A DNA stretch of 64,000 bases from Artemia franciscana (Eukaryota; Arthropoda; Branchiopoda; Anostraca; Artemiidae). The first letter of the stretch is position 1; each line of letters opens with the position of its first letter. This document shows, in pieces, positions 23,346 through 34,657 of the stretch. The stretch lies in the NCBI RefSeq assembly GCF_032884065.1, contig NC_088863.1, positions 43,940,310 to 44,004,309 on the forward strand, in the 5' to 3' direction. The position numbers and the translations under genes are program-made. The notes under the pieces are model-generated. The model was not told the origin of the DNA and made no database searches. It was given only the letters and a program-made list of their open reading frames with translations.

Positions 23346-24600
23346 TAAAATATTATTAACAACTCCAGACTTTACACCCATAAATGGTCATAGGCATGTA
23401 CTACTCCCGGATGAAAAACGTTAGCATAACCATATTAGCACCGAATTTGCATTTACAGAGCAACCAGATCCAGTCAGGGATCTTCCATAGCAGCCAGAAT
23501 GACCATACTACAAAGGTACAGTTCATTAGAATAATCCAGCCGGCATCTCATTTGCATATAGAAATGAGACCTTAGCAGCCAAATCCAATATGAGGCTGAA
23601 TTTTCAATGCATTTTCCACTAGTAAGAAAGTAGAATTCAAAAGTATGAATATACTCTTTGTCATCAAGTTTTTATTTGACAAGATATACTAGCAAAAATG
23701 AGTGGTTTGTTTACACTATTAGAAGTTGATAGTGGAGCTGGAAACACCTGCAATGATACAAAGACAAGAGTACCGAATGCAGCAGTAGATATCACAAGAG
23801 GACCTCGACTAAGCCTTGAATGGGATGAGATGTATGTAAGATATGTGATATCACTGAACAAATTCAAATTTGAGAAGTACCTGTGTTTGGCAGTAAATTT
23901 AATATAATGCATATAAATGGACTTCAAGCTGCTTTAAATGCAATACTGATGTACATTGAGGACCATAAGTTCAATCACTATGTGAAAAGTGAGTCATATA
24001 TTATTGAAGTTATGTAATAAAAATGTTTCCTAATCGAAAATATTTTTCTTGTTAGATATCTAGATATTTTTAGTAGGTTAACGTTCTTCTAGGAATATTC
24101 CTGAAGTAGAAAGAATCTTAGTTAGTCTTTTGTCAGCTATGAGTGTCAAGATTTATAAATGGATGGATTTATGAAACACAAAATCATGCAGAATCTTGTG
24201 CTTTTGGAAAAATGTCTGAATCTACATAATTGTTTTCAAAAGTTATTTGTACAAAAGAAAAATTTTTCATAAAGAACGCTTGATGATATTATGAAAGACG
24301 AATCTCTAAATCTGAATTATTGTATGATGCTTATGGTCAAAACGCATTTACTCAATTTAATTCTTTAGCAATGAGAGAACTTTTAAAGTATAAGAAGCAC
24401 ATCTGATACCATTTCTCTATCGTAATCCCAAGTGCGAAAAACCAAATGATAAACTCAGCTAAAGTCACGAAGGGACATGGGTAGAAACAATAGATTTTTG
24501 GCCCCAAGCAAGAGTTCTACGAAGCTTTCTAAAAGTCAAAGTCATATTCATCAATCCAGCCTAAGTTCCACACTTTCCGTAAAACATCAGAGGTTAGACC
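23346..24600. other. Unassigned region
   Basis: No gene or repeat recognised. Short open frames on both strands near 23664-23927 overlap each other and carry no motif. The stretch lies on the 3' side of the Polinton-like relic and could hold more of it, but I cannot show that. Confidence 0.35.
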
Positions 24601-24611
24601 CTTACCACTTT

Positions 24612-25097
24612 CTAAGAATAAGCTGAAATCGGGGTGCTAGGAAAAAAAACGCGACAAAACCAAAGTGCTTTCACAATACAAATAGTGGAGGAAACCACTG
24701 CTTTTGGTTGATATATCTTGTTCCTACATCCAATTTTAAATAATAGATGAGGAATATGTAATAGTATGTAATAGATGTATTCCACTTTGCTCAAGAAACT
24801 TCTTAATATGAGGTGTATAGAATGTATATGGTACCCCAAGAGGATAAAAAAAAAATTAATCTTCTTTGCTGCTTGAAGGATGAATAGCCAATGCCCGGTC
24901 TTTACAGTTAATGGGCCTCTATTAACAATGATAAGGGCCCCAATGTTAGTGCCTTGAATATGGTCAGGAAAATCTGAAGGAATGCAACAGGATTTGTTTT
25001 TGGATATGTATGGATCCAAATTGAAACCAATGATTAATTGATTTGTGTCCATGGTGCAAAGTCTATTAGAACACAGCCATCTGAGGTAATTTCCCAT
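24612..25097 (-). pseudogene. Possible adenain-like protease of a Polinton/adintovirus-like relic
   Basis: An uninterrupted 161-codon frame on the minus strand. Its N-terminal half has the layout of the cysteine (adenain/Ulp1-like) protease of Polintons: an opening MDTNQL, a C-IPSDFP turn, an N-GP stretch and a GHW motif that would hold the catalytic histidine (~residue 68), followed by FFFILLG where these proteases usually have an aspartate after paired phenylalanines. The aspartate is replaced, and no clear catalytic cysteine block is visible at the C terminus. It lies just downstream of the capsid-like relic, a plausible Polinton neighbourhood. Family assignment is tentative. Confidence 0.4.
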
Positions 25098-25129
25098 TAG
25101 GTTTTAAGTTTATTTAGAGATAATAATGC

Positions 25130-25740
25130 AATATTTTCCTCCAATGGTTCGGCAAAGGTGCACTCTGTACTTACTGTGCTCGTTCGGACAATAGTCATAT
25201 CTTGAGTACCGGACGAATTCAACACAATGATACCATGAGCTTAAGCACATACTTCTTTGGCTATACCATTTTCAAATAATTGCAAATCTCTATTTAGAGA
25301 TTGTATTGTCGATTCATATAGAGTCCCGTAGGATTTATCAGAGAATAAATTGTAGAGTGAAATTCTGTTTTCTTTACATACAAGAGATGAAAGTCCAAAC
25401 AATTCAAACTTATTGAAAAGTTTGTCAATAATCCTATGGCAATAGTACTTTTTACGAACACCACAGCAAGTTTTGAAGGAACTTCACCATTCATAAATGA
25501 CAAATCGGTGTAGATACGTGTCCTCGTATTAACCTGTCGTTGATCTGTGATTGTATGAGGAACGAGAAGTTTTAAATTATTTCCACGAGCTCTTGATTCC
25601 TCAATTGCCAAAGTAACCAAACTCATAACTTGCTGTTTTCGTACAAGAAGTGTTGCCGATGTGAGAGAGTCTGTTGCATCACGGTTAGTGCCAAGCAAAT
25701 TTTGCAAAATTACAACCATTGAGATATATTTAATATCTCA
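25130..25740 (-). pseudogene. Possible major-capsid-like relic (Polinton/adintovirus type)
   Basis: The minus-strand frame 25719-25294 (141 codons) and a shifted continuation to about 25130 resemble the C-terminal half of the capsid-like protein often annotated in arthropods near Polintons. The visible pattern is an arginine-rich TRTRIYTD stretch, NGEVPSKLAVVFV, then L-C-D-LLYV at the expected spacing. A final charged strand with TFAEPLEENI appears in the shifted frame. The N-terminal half is not recognised and the frame is broken near 25290. It is an old endogenous copy, not a working virus gene. Without a profile search I hold this at moderate-to-low confidence. Confidence 0.42.
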
Positions 25741-27270
25741 TGATATATTTTCCCCGCCAAGTGTAAATCATTATTTGTCGCGTCACTAAGTTTGTTGCTA
25801 GTATCAGTGTCCGTTTTACATTTTTATCCAATAGCTAAACCTCTCAATAGATTATTGGACATTGGAGTCGTCAACACGAATTGTATATAACTTGCATAAT
25901 TTGAAAGATTGAACTGTTTTGCTGAATTATTGTAACAATACCTGTTTGCAAAAATGAATAACCTAAATATCTGACAGATGTTAGTCGCATAACAGCCCAT
26001 CAAAATAAGTAATGATTAGCGTTTCTTCAATGTGCTTTAAAAGGGGACTAATTTACAGCAAATGTATTGGACGTGATAAAAAATATTATATCACATAGAG
26101 AACCATGCAATGGCGAAGGGGAATAAAGGGTTTTACTTGATCATTTTAGTTAGATAATTATATCAGTTTCAATTTAAGTAGACTCACTACATTTTTGGGG
26201 AAGGGGGAGAGGGTCCACCCCCATCTCATAATGTGCTTAGAATCTTACATCTAAGTAGGCCCTTATAATATCCTTCTTTAAAAATATTCTGCCAAGACTA
26301 ATTCTGAAAGCCAAACTGATGAATTTCCACTTGTGTATCCAATATTTATGCTCTAATAGTGCAAAGGGATTGCCCGGTCTATTACCCGGTAAAGAAAAAT
26401 TTAAAACTCAGAAAGAGGAAACATCCAATGTTTGTTGTATATTTTAAGATCAATCTATGACTGCATAAAGAGAATCCTCTGTTGTTGTCGGAAACACTAA
26501 AAATTAATACAAGATCACGTAACGGGACACTATTGTGTGTTAGCAGCAATCCAAACTTAGTTTCGTGTAAGCCCCACCGAATAACCTATGCTATCTACAT
26601 AAGTAAACATCATGATGGGGCACTGAGATCATTTTACTGGAATAACGCCTTGCTGGGGTACCATGATCAATTTCTTGCAATTTCTTAAACATCTTGAAAA
26701 AAATGTCTTGAAGAAAAAGTCATCCCTTAAAGTAGTACGTAACAACCAGGTGTACATAATAGAATGATAATCAATAACACCAGCTGGCTACTAGAGCCCG
26801 GACTGGTTGCGAGGGAGGGCCGCGGCTGCTTTGCCAATGGGATAACTACTAACATTACTACCAAATTTTTAAAAACTATTTATTTTTACTAAATTTAATA
26901 GCCGGCATATGCATGCTAATCGGCATTTTTCAACTAGAAAATATATTGACATTGAAATTTTTCTCAAATGTATGAAATCTCAAGCTTCATTTTACAATAA
27001 TGTTCCATTTATCTCAGAGAATCTGAGATATTGTATGCTGTTTTAAATTAAAACAATGAGGTAACTAAAAATTCAATCATTACTCGCCATTTAACTAAAA
27101 ATCAATCTTTGCTCAATATTGATACTATATTTATTTAATGAATTTGCAGTATTATATAGTTAAATATGATTTAAATATATTTTGTTGAAATACCAAAATT
27201 GATGCAATGAATCGATGCAATAATTTTTATGAAATTCTTACGATATTTTTCAGCGTTTCATATAATACTT
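25741..27270. other. Unassigned AT-rich region
   Basis: No gene recognised. The first few hundred bases may be the decayed upstream half of the capsid-like relic. A 68-codon frame at 26482-26688 has no motif. A GC-richer island (GAGCCCGGACTGG, ~26790-26830) stands out but matches nothing I know. Confidence 0.35.
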
Positions 27271-27279
27271 GAATTACTG

Positions 27280-28100
27280 ATGATCCAACTGAAAGAGAAA
27301 AAAAAATTTTAAATGCAAAAAAAGCAAAAGCATGTGTTCATACCGATAAAACTTCCAACATTTGAGGAGTAGAACAGCTACCTATCATCTTAAGGTATTT
27401 TGATCAAGATGCTTTCAAAATAGAAGAAGCCTTTGTTGAATTCTTTGAGTTAAAGCTTAAGATGTCAAATCAATTGGAGCATGTACCCATAGTATTTTGT
27501 CAAGAAAAGGCATAGAACAAAACAAATATCTTCGGTTAAGTTTTGATGGCTCTGCTTATTTGTTTGGAAAATAAAAAGGCGTGCAAGCCTTATGTCAGAG
27601 AAATATCCTAGAGGATTATATTTTCCATTACTCTTCACACAAATTGAATATAGTAATTAACAATCTCAAAATGGTTTCAGAAATATGAAATACTATCAGT
27701 GATGTAAAGGACATAATAAACTTTTTTTTAGAGAAAGTGAATTGCAATGAAAGTTACTTTTCAATGTAATTACACCTTCTGAAACAAGACAAGGAGAGAA
27801 ATATAAAACCGCATTCACATTATTTAAATCACGGTTTCCCTCTTCTCTCGGTCCAAAGAATACAACGAAGCCACAAGAAAAGTTACTTACCAACTTCATG
27901 AGGTAGCCAGTATTGTAAGATTTATATTATGTTAGATGCTCAGAGTCAAGTATTCGGCTATTTTAGAACCAATCGTAAATACCATGCCATCAATTAGATT
28001 TGATGCGGTCAAGGCCGAGCCTGCATCACAGATTCTACAATTGCTTAAATCCCACAAGTCCAATCCAAAACATGTTGTTCAAGAGCTCTTTGAAAAAACA
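27280..28100 (+). pseudogene. hAT transposase relic hAT-2 (DUF4371-like)
   Basis: Broken plus-strand frames give the usual order of a DUF4371/zinc-finger-MYM-like hAT transposase. ILRYFDQDAFKIEEAFVEFF (~27390) matches the loop with a Y-D before the E-F-F strand. HKLNIVINNLKMVSEI (~27640) follows with NTISDVKDIINFFLEKV, the conserved H-LNLV and I-NFF region. Then comes a PSETRQGEKYKTAF block (~27780). The C-terminal dimerisation region was not found. The frame has several stops. The sequence ends shortly before the 3' end of Hel-1. Confidence 0.6.
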
Positions 28101-28461
28101 AACCGATAGCCACACAGTTAGGACTTGTGGAGGAACCTGTGCCCCTTCGACAGAAGATTCTCAATCCCAAGTGCCAACCTCATAGCAAGGAACACAAATA
28201 TGACCAGAAAACCACAATAACTTGAAAAATAAAAAAAACTCGAGTCATAGTTGCCAGGATGCCTTGCTGCCATTTTCTCTACTATCCAATCTATATATAT
28301 ATACATACTAGCTGTTGGGGTGGCGCTTCGCGCCACCCCAACACCTAGTTGGTGGGGGCGCTTCGCGCCCCCCCCCAAGCCCCCCAGCGCGCGTAAGTCG
28401 TTACGCGCCATAATAGTTACGCGCCATTGTAGTTGTGTCCCTATGTCCCACCTGTGAATAT

Positions 28462-28464
<3 letters not shown>

Positions 28465-28552
<88 letters not shown>
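28465..28552. repeat. (TA)n microsatellite
   Basis: About 44 uninterrupted TA units inside Hel-1, between its 3' hairpin region and the helicase fragment. Open frames across it (Tyr-Ile runs) are artefacts of the repeat. Confidence 0.95.
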
Positions 28553-28555
<3 letters not shown>

Positions 28556-28559
28556 TTTT

Positions 28560-28760
28560 AACTACGTAAAACTTGCGAATATACAACATTCTTTGCTGTC
28601 CCATTGTCTTTGCATATAAATAGATTGTCAGGTTTACCGACTCCTGAACATGCAACATATAATGGTCCATGGGAAAACAATCTGTATTCAGATCTATACC
28701 TCATGATTCTAATGATTGCCCTTGAGCTTTGTTGATGGTGATTGCTAATCGACCATTCCC
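28560..28760 (-). pseudogene. Helitron helicase C-terminal fragment in Hel-1
   Basis: Minus-strand translation gives a RLAITINKAQGQSLE block (Pif1 motif V) and a [22 protein letters not shown] block (motif VI, where the usual arginine has changed), then [10 protein letters not shown]. The same block is found in Hel-2 twice and in Hel-3 once. It is a truncated C terminus only, with a stop between the motifs. Confidence 0.75.
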
Positions 28761-28899
28761 TGTCCCGGTGTCCCGGTCGTCATTTATATCCCCCTGTTTC
28801 CCCCGGTGTCCCCGTTGTAGTTGTGTCCCTGTGTCCCGGTCGTCATTTATATTCCCTGTGTCCCGGTCGTCATTTGTATCCTGGTGTCCCGGTCTGTAT

Positions 28900-30147
28900 A
28901 TACATTCGTTTTTTAGTTTTGTTTTTCTCCTTTATTTTTTTCCTTTTTTTTCTTTTTTAGTTTATTTAGATTTTTAGATTTTTTAGTTTTTTTATTAGTT
29001 TTTAGTTTTTTTTTCTTTTTTTTGTAGTTTTTACCTTCTTTTTAGTTTTGTTAGTTTTTTTTTTTTTACTTGTGTCCTGGTCGTCATTTATACTCCCTGT
29101 GTCCCGGTGCTTTGTTGATTGCTAATCGAACATTCCTTTTGTCCTGGTCGCTTTCTCATTGAGTGTCGTCATTTATTTTTTTCTTTTTTAGTTCTTTTAG
29201 TTTTTACCTTTTTTAGTTTTTTTTAGTTTTTTAGATGAAAATTTTTTTTAGTTTTTTTCCTTTTTTTCTTTTTAGTTTTTTATTGGTTTTTACCTTTATT
29301 TTAGCTTATTTTTCAGTTTTTTCCTTTTTTTTAGTTTTTTTTATTTTTATTTTTTTTTTAGTTTTTACCTTTTTTTAGTTTTTTTAGTTTTTTTAGTTTT
29401 TTAGCTTTTTTACTTTTTTTATTAGTTTTTAGTTTTTTTTTGTAGTTTTTGCCTTTTTTTAGTTTTTTCAGTTTTTTTTTAGTTTTTTATTGGTGTTTAC
29501 CTTTATTTTAGCTTATTTTTCAGTTTTTTCCTTTTTTTAGTTTTTTTTTTTGGTTTTTAGTTTTTTTAGGTTTTTACCTTTTTTTTAGTTTTTTTAGTTT
29601 TTTTAGTTTTTTAGATTTTTTATTTTTTTTATTAGTTTTTAGTTTTTTTTTGTAGTTTTTGCCTTTTTTTAGTTTTTTTAGTTTTTTAGCTTTATTAGTT
29701 TTTAGTTTTTTTGTAGTTTTTGCCTTTTCTTAGTTTTTTTCTTTTTAGTTTTTTTGTAGTTTTTACCTTCTTTTTAGTTTTGTTAGTTTTTTTTTTTACT
29801 TATGTCCTGGTCGTCATTTATACTCCCTGTGTCCCGGTGCATTGTTGATTGCTAATCGAACATTCCTTTTGTCCTGGTCGCTTTCTCTTTGAGTTTCGTC
29901 ATTTATTTTTTTCTTTTTTAGTTCTTTTAGTTTTTACCTTTTTTAGTTTTTTTTAGTTTTTTAGATGAAAATTTTTTTTAGTTTTTTCCTTTTTTTCTTT
30001 TTAGTTTTTTATTGGTTTTTACCTTTATTTTAGCTTATTTTTCAGTTTTTTCCTTTTTTTTAGTTTTTTTTTATTTTTTATTTTTTTTAGTTTTTTACCT
30101 TTTTTTAGTTTTTTTAGTTTTTTTAGTTTTTTAGCTTTTTTACTTTT
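28900..30147. repeat. T-rich TTTTTAG minisatellite array
   Basis: Over 1.2 kb of TTTTTAG/TTTTTACC-like units, interrupted at 29085-29170 and 29810-29900 by the same CCTGGTCGTCATTTATACTC passage. That gives a direct duplication with an offset of about 725 bp. It is part of Hel-1 and resumes at 32118 after H2. Not coding. Confidence 0.9.
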
Positions 30148-32117
30148 TATGGCACTTGGTATTAACCAAGTGACATATAGCAGTCGCCAATTCTGTCGGT
30201 CTGTCTGTCTGTCTGTCGGTCTGTCGGTTTGTCGGTCTGTCTGTCTGTCCCGGTTTTGCTACTTTAGGCACTTCCAGGTAAGCTAGGACGATGAAATTTG
30301 GCAAGCGTATCAGGGACCGGACCAGATTAAATTAGAAATAGTCGTTTTCCCGATTTGACCATCTGGGGGGGGGGGGGAGTGGGGGCCCGGTTAATTCGCA
30401 AAAAATAGAAAAAATGAAGTATTTTTAACTTATCAGCGGGTATTTGGATCTTAATGAAATTTGATGTTTGGAATGATATTGTGTCTTAGAGCTCTTATTT
30501 TTAATCCCGACCGGATCTGATGACATTGGGGGGAGTTGGAGGGGGAAAACCTAAAGTCCCGGTTTTGCTACTTTAGGCACTTCCAGGTAAGCTAGGACGA
30601 TGAAATTTGGCAAGCGTATCAGGGACCGGACCAGATTAAATTAGAAATAGTCGTTTTCCCGATTTGACCATCTGGGGGGGGAGAAGGGGCCGGTTAATTC
30701 GGAAAAATAGAAAAAATGAAGTATTTTTAACTTATGAGCGGGTGATTGGATCTTAATGAAATTTGATGTTTGGAATGATATTGTGTCTCAGAGCTCTTAT
30801 TTTAAATCCCGACTGGGTCTGATGACATTGGGGGGAGTTGGAGGGGGGAAACCTAAAATCTTGGAAAACACTTAGAGTAGAGGGATCGGGATGAAACTTG
30901 ATGGGAAAAATAAGCGCAAGTCCCAGATACATGATTGACATAATCGGAACTTATTTGCTCTCTTTGGGGTAGTTGGGAGGGGGGGAGTAAGTCTTAAAAA
31001 TTAGAAAAATGAGGTATTTTCAACTTACGAACGGGTGATCGGATCTCAATGAAATTTGATGTTTAGAAGGATATCGTGTCTTAGAGCTCTTATTTTAAAT
31101 CCCGACCGGATCTGGTGATGGGGGCGGGGAGTTGGGAGGGGGAAACCTAAAACTTGGAAAACACTTAGAGTGGAGGGATCGGGATGAAACATGGTGGGAA
31201 AAATAAACATAAGTCCTAGATAGATGATTGACATAAACGGAACGGATCCGCTCTCTTTTGGGTAGTTGGGGGGGGGGGGTTAATTCTGAAAAATTAGAAA
31301 AAATGAGGTATTTTTAACTTACGAATGGGTGATTGGATCTCCATGAAATTTGATTTTTAGAAGGATATCGTGGCTCAAAGCTCTTATTTTAAATCCTGAC
31401 CGGATCTGGTGACATTGGGGGAAGTTTGGGGTGGGGAGACCTAAAATGATGGGAAACCCTTAGATTGGAAGGATTGGGATGAAACTTGGTTGGAAAAATA
31501 AGCAAAAGTCTTGCATACGTAATTTACATAATTGGAATGGATCCGCTCAATTGCGGGGGGGGGGGGGGGGGTAATTCTGAAAAATAAGAAAAATAACGTA
31601 TTTTTAACTTACGAAGGAGTGATCGGATCTTCATGAAACTTCATATTTAGAAGGACCTCGTAACTCTGATATCTTATTTTAAATCTCAACCGGATCAAAC
31701 GTAATTGGGGGGGGGGCAGTTGGGGGGACCGGAAATCTTAGAAAATACTTAAAGCGGTGAGATCAGGATGAAACTGGATTGGAAGAATAGAAACCTGTCT
31801 AAGATACGTGACTGACATAACTGGACCGGATCTGCTCTCTTAGGTGGGATTGGGAGGGGGGAGGTAATTTTGAAAATTGAGGTATTTGTAACTTACGAAA
31901 GGGTGACCAGATCTTAATGAAATTTGATATTTAGAAGGATCTTGTGCTATAAAGTTTAACTTTAGGTTCTGACCTTCTCACAAGTGCCAAATGAGCTCTT
32001 GGCTCTTGGCTCTTCTGACCTCGTCCAAATGAGCTCTTGGCTCTTCCGACCTCGTACCATATGAGCTCTCGGCTCTTCCGACCTCGTCACAAGTGCCATA
32101 TGAGCTCTTAGCTCTTG
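30148..32117 (+). repeat. H repeat, copy 2, inserted in Hel-1
   Basis: Plus-strand H copy. It opens with TATGGCACTTGG and the hairpin CACTTGGTATTAACCAAGTG, then a GTCTGTCTGTC array. The first unit (30255-30550) is duplicated at 30556 on. ~290-bp units follow at about 30861, 31154, 31449 and 31738, and the end is a GAGCTCTTGGCTCTTCC array closing with GAGCTCTTAGCTCTTG. The T-rich Hel-1 array continues on both sides, so both boundaries are clear. Confidence 0.85.
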
Positions 32118-32520
32118 TTTTATTAGTTTTTAGTTTTTTTTGTAGTTTTTGCCTTTTTTTAGTTTTTTCAGTTTTTTTTTTAGTTTTTTATTGGTTTTTA
32201 CCTTTATTTTAGCTTATTTTTCAGTTTTTTCCTTTTTTTTAGTTTTTTTTAGTTTTTAGTTTTTTTAGTTTTTTACCTTTTTTTAGTTTTTTTAGTTTTT
32301 TTAGTTTTTTAGCTTTTTTATTTTTTTTATTAGTTTTTAGTTTTTTTTGTAGTTTTTGCCTTTTTTTAGTTTTTTTAGTTTTTTAGCTTTTTTATTAGTT
32401 TTTAGTTTTTTTTGTAGTTTTTGCCTTTTTTTAGTTTTTTTTAGTTTTTTAGCTTTTTTATTTTTTTATTAGTTTTTAGTTTTTTTTGTAGTTTTTGCCT
32501 TTTTTTAGTTTTTTCAGTTT
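32118..32520. repeat. T-rich minisatellite, Hel-1 continuation
   Basis: The same TTTTTAG/TTTTTGCC array as 28900-30147, resuming right after the H2 insertion. Confidence 0.9.
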
Positions 32521-32740
<220 letters not shown>

Positions 32741-32844
32741 GTTTCTGTGTTGACTGACGTCATGAAATTCGTTGTCGTCATTTTTGCTTTGACGGTGACG
32801 TCATTCAAGATATTTAAGACATATGTTCACGTAGAAATCTATTA

Positions 32845-33549
32845 ATGTTTAAGTTTACAATGACTGAAGAACTTACCATGGCAAAAGCCGATGAAGATGC
32901 TCAAAGAGTCTATGCCAAAAAACTTGCTGCTGATAGAGAAAGTCAGAAAAGAAAGCGTGCCGAGGAATCAAAAGAACATCAAGGAAACAGGCTTGAGGCT
33001 GATAGAGAAAGAAAGAACAGAAAGCGTGCCGAGGAATCAAAAGAACAGCAAGGAAACAGGCTTGAGGCTGATAGAGAAAAAAAGAACAGAAAGCGTGCCG
33101 AGGAACTACCAGAGCAACGCGGAAGCAGACTTGCTGCTAAAAGAGAAAGTGAAAAAAGAAGGCGTGCCGAGGAATTACAAGAACAGCAAGAAATCAGGCT
33201 TGCTACTGATAGAGAAAGTAAGAAAAGAAAGCGTGCCGAGGAATCACAAGAACAGCAAGAAATCAGGCTTGCTGCTGATAGAGAAAGTAAGAAAAGAAAG
33301 CGTGCCGAGGAATCAGAGCAACCTGAAAGTTATCGCCTGGCATTCAGGTACAACCCAGTTGATGATTATAGCTTGAGTAGATGTGTTCAAATCGGGACAA
33401 TTTCTAAAATTTGTCCCTATTGCAAGGCCTTGAAATTCAATGGTGAAACAATGGGAATGTGTTGCGCCTCAGGAAAAGTTAAACTTCCTCTATTGGCTGC
33501 ACCACCAGAGCCATTGAAGACGAATGAATGCTTGCCTGAAAAATTCTAA
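32845..33549 (+). CDS. Helitron N-terminal domain protein with 23-aa repeats, truncated
   Basis: A 234-codon ORF. Residues ~29-166 are six tandem repeats of 23 residues (ADRES-KRKRAEES-EQQ--RLA; 69 bp each), highly charged and predicted coiled coil. Residues ~185-225 carry the Helitron N-terminal zinc motif: CPYCKALKFNGETMGMCCASGK then PEPLKT. In full-length Helitron proteins this precedes the Helitron-like N domain and the HUH Rep domain. Here the frame ends a few codons later (NECLPEKF), because it is fused near 33520 to sequence encoding the helicase C terminus in another frame. The start at 32845 is the first ATG; ATG 32860 is also possible. It may be expressed but cannot be a full transposase. 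Confidence 0.75.
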   Translation: MFKFTMTEELTMAKADEDAQRVYAKKLAADRESQKRKRAEESKEHQGNRLEADRERKNRKRAEESKEQQGNRLEADREKKNRKRAEELPEQRGSRLAAKRESEKRRRAEELQEQQEIRLATDRESKKRKRAEESQEQQEIRLAADRESKKRKRAEESEQPESYRLAFRYNPVDDYSLSRCVQIGTISKICPYCKALKFNGETMGMCCASGKVKLPLLAAPPEPLKTNECLPEKF

Positions 33550-34440
33550 TTTATGGGCACACGTAAAAATATTAAAATTAACTACAAATTTGCGTGTCCG
33601 ATTGCAAAACGATGACTCTTGTCAAACATTTTCAGATCAATTGCTGACAATTGGAAACGGAAAGCTCCCAGTAGACTCAATTTCAGGACGTGTACAACTT
33701 CCTGCTGATTTCTGTAATTTAGTGACGTCCAAAAATGAATTGATTGAAAAAGTATTTCCGAATATTCTAAAAAATTATAAAAATAATAAATGGCTAAGTG
33801 AAAGAGCGATTCTCGCACCCAAAAATATAGACGTCCACGAAATCAACAATATTGTTTTGACCAAGATTCGAGACCAGGCAGTCCTTTACAAGTCAGTCGA
33901 CACAGTTTTGGAACCAAATGAAGCGGTTAATTATCCATCTGAATTTTTAAATTCCATAGATCTTTCAGGGTTTCCACCACACGTGCTACAACTAAAAATA
34001 GGCGTTCCAATAATACTTTTAAGAAATATAAACCCAAAAAAGCTTTGCAATGGCACTCGACTTGCCGTAAAAAAACAATGGAAAACCTAATAGAGGCCAC
34101 AATCTTGACAGGGCCTTTTGAGGATGAGGCTGTTCTTATTCCTCGCATTCCCATGATTCCAACGGATCTGCCTTTTCAATTTAAAAGATTGCAATTCCCA
34201 ATTCGATTAGCATTTGCAATCACCATTAACAAAGCTCAAGGTCAATCATTAGAAAAATGTGGTATAGATCTTAATACTGATTGTTTTTCCCATGGACAAT
34301 TGTACGTTGCATGTTCGAGGGTCGGTAAACCTGACAATCTATTTATATGCAGCGACAATTGGACAGCGAAGAATGTTGTATATTCGCAAGTTTTACGCTA
34401 TTTATATGCAGCGACAATTGGACAGCGAAGAATGTTGTAT
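33524..34440 (+). pseudogene. Helitron Pif1-type helicase C-terminal segment, copy 1
   Basis: Open pieces 33524-34090 (188 codons) and 34045-34440 in a shifted frame. Visible: NLWAHVKILKLTTNLRVRL (the L-T-N-RVR block of Pif1), SERAILAPKN-VHEIN (~33805), VNYPSEFLN, LKIGVPIILLRNI (~33990), FAITINKAQGQSLE (motif V, ~34215) and HGQLYVACSRVGKPDNL (motif VI, with its arginine, ~34290). Walker A and B are not present. A one-base change at ~34075 breaks the frame. The 58-bp end around [14 protein letters not shown] is tandemly duplicated at 34341-34458. Confidence 0.85.
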
Positions 34441-34464
34441 ATTCGCAATTTTTACGCAGTTAAT

Positions 34465-34657
34465 TTGTATTGTATCTATCTATCTATCTATCTATATAAA
34501 AACGAGTTGTGTGTATGCATGTTTGTTTGTTTGTAAAAAGAGCGTTTGCATATGATGTCATTATTAGTACATACGGCTTTGTATATGCAGAGACAATGGG
34601 AAAGCCAATAATGTTGTATATTCGCAATTTTTACGTAGTTTAACTCCTGCAGACGAA
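34465..34657 (+). repeat. Helitron internal spacer with (TCTA)n
   Basis: Between the two helicase segments lies TCTATCTATCTATC followed by AAAACGAGTTGTGTGTATGC and GTTTGTTTGTTTGT. The same passage follows copy 2 at 35495-35690. It resembles the 5' end of a Helitron, so the duplication may record a junction of two elements. Confidence 0.6.

Noticed and set aside
28729..28977. Overlapping plus-strand ORFs rich in CPGRHLY
   Set aside because: They arise from the CCCGGTCGTCATTTAT minisatellite on the strand opposite to the Helitron.
32891..33376. 161-codon ORF in the +1 frame of the Helitron N-terminal repeat
   Set aside because: The 69-bp repeat keeps alternative frames open; the other frame carries the zinc motif and is the real one.
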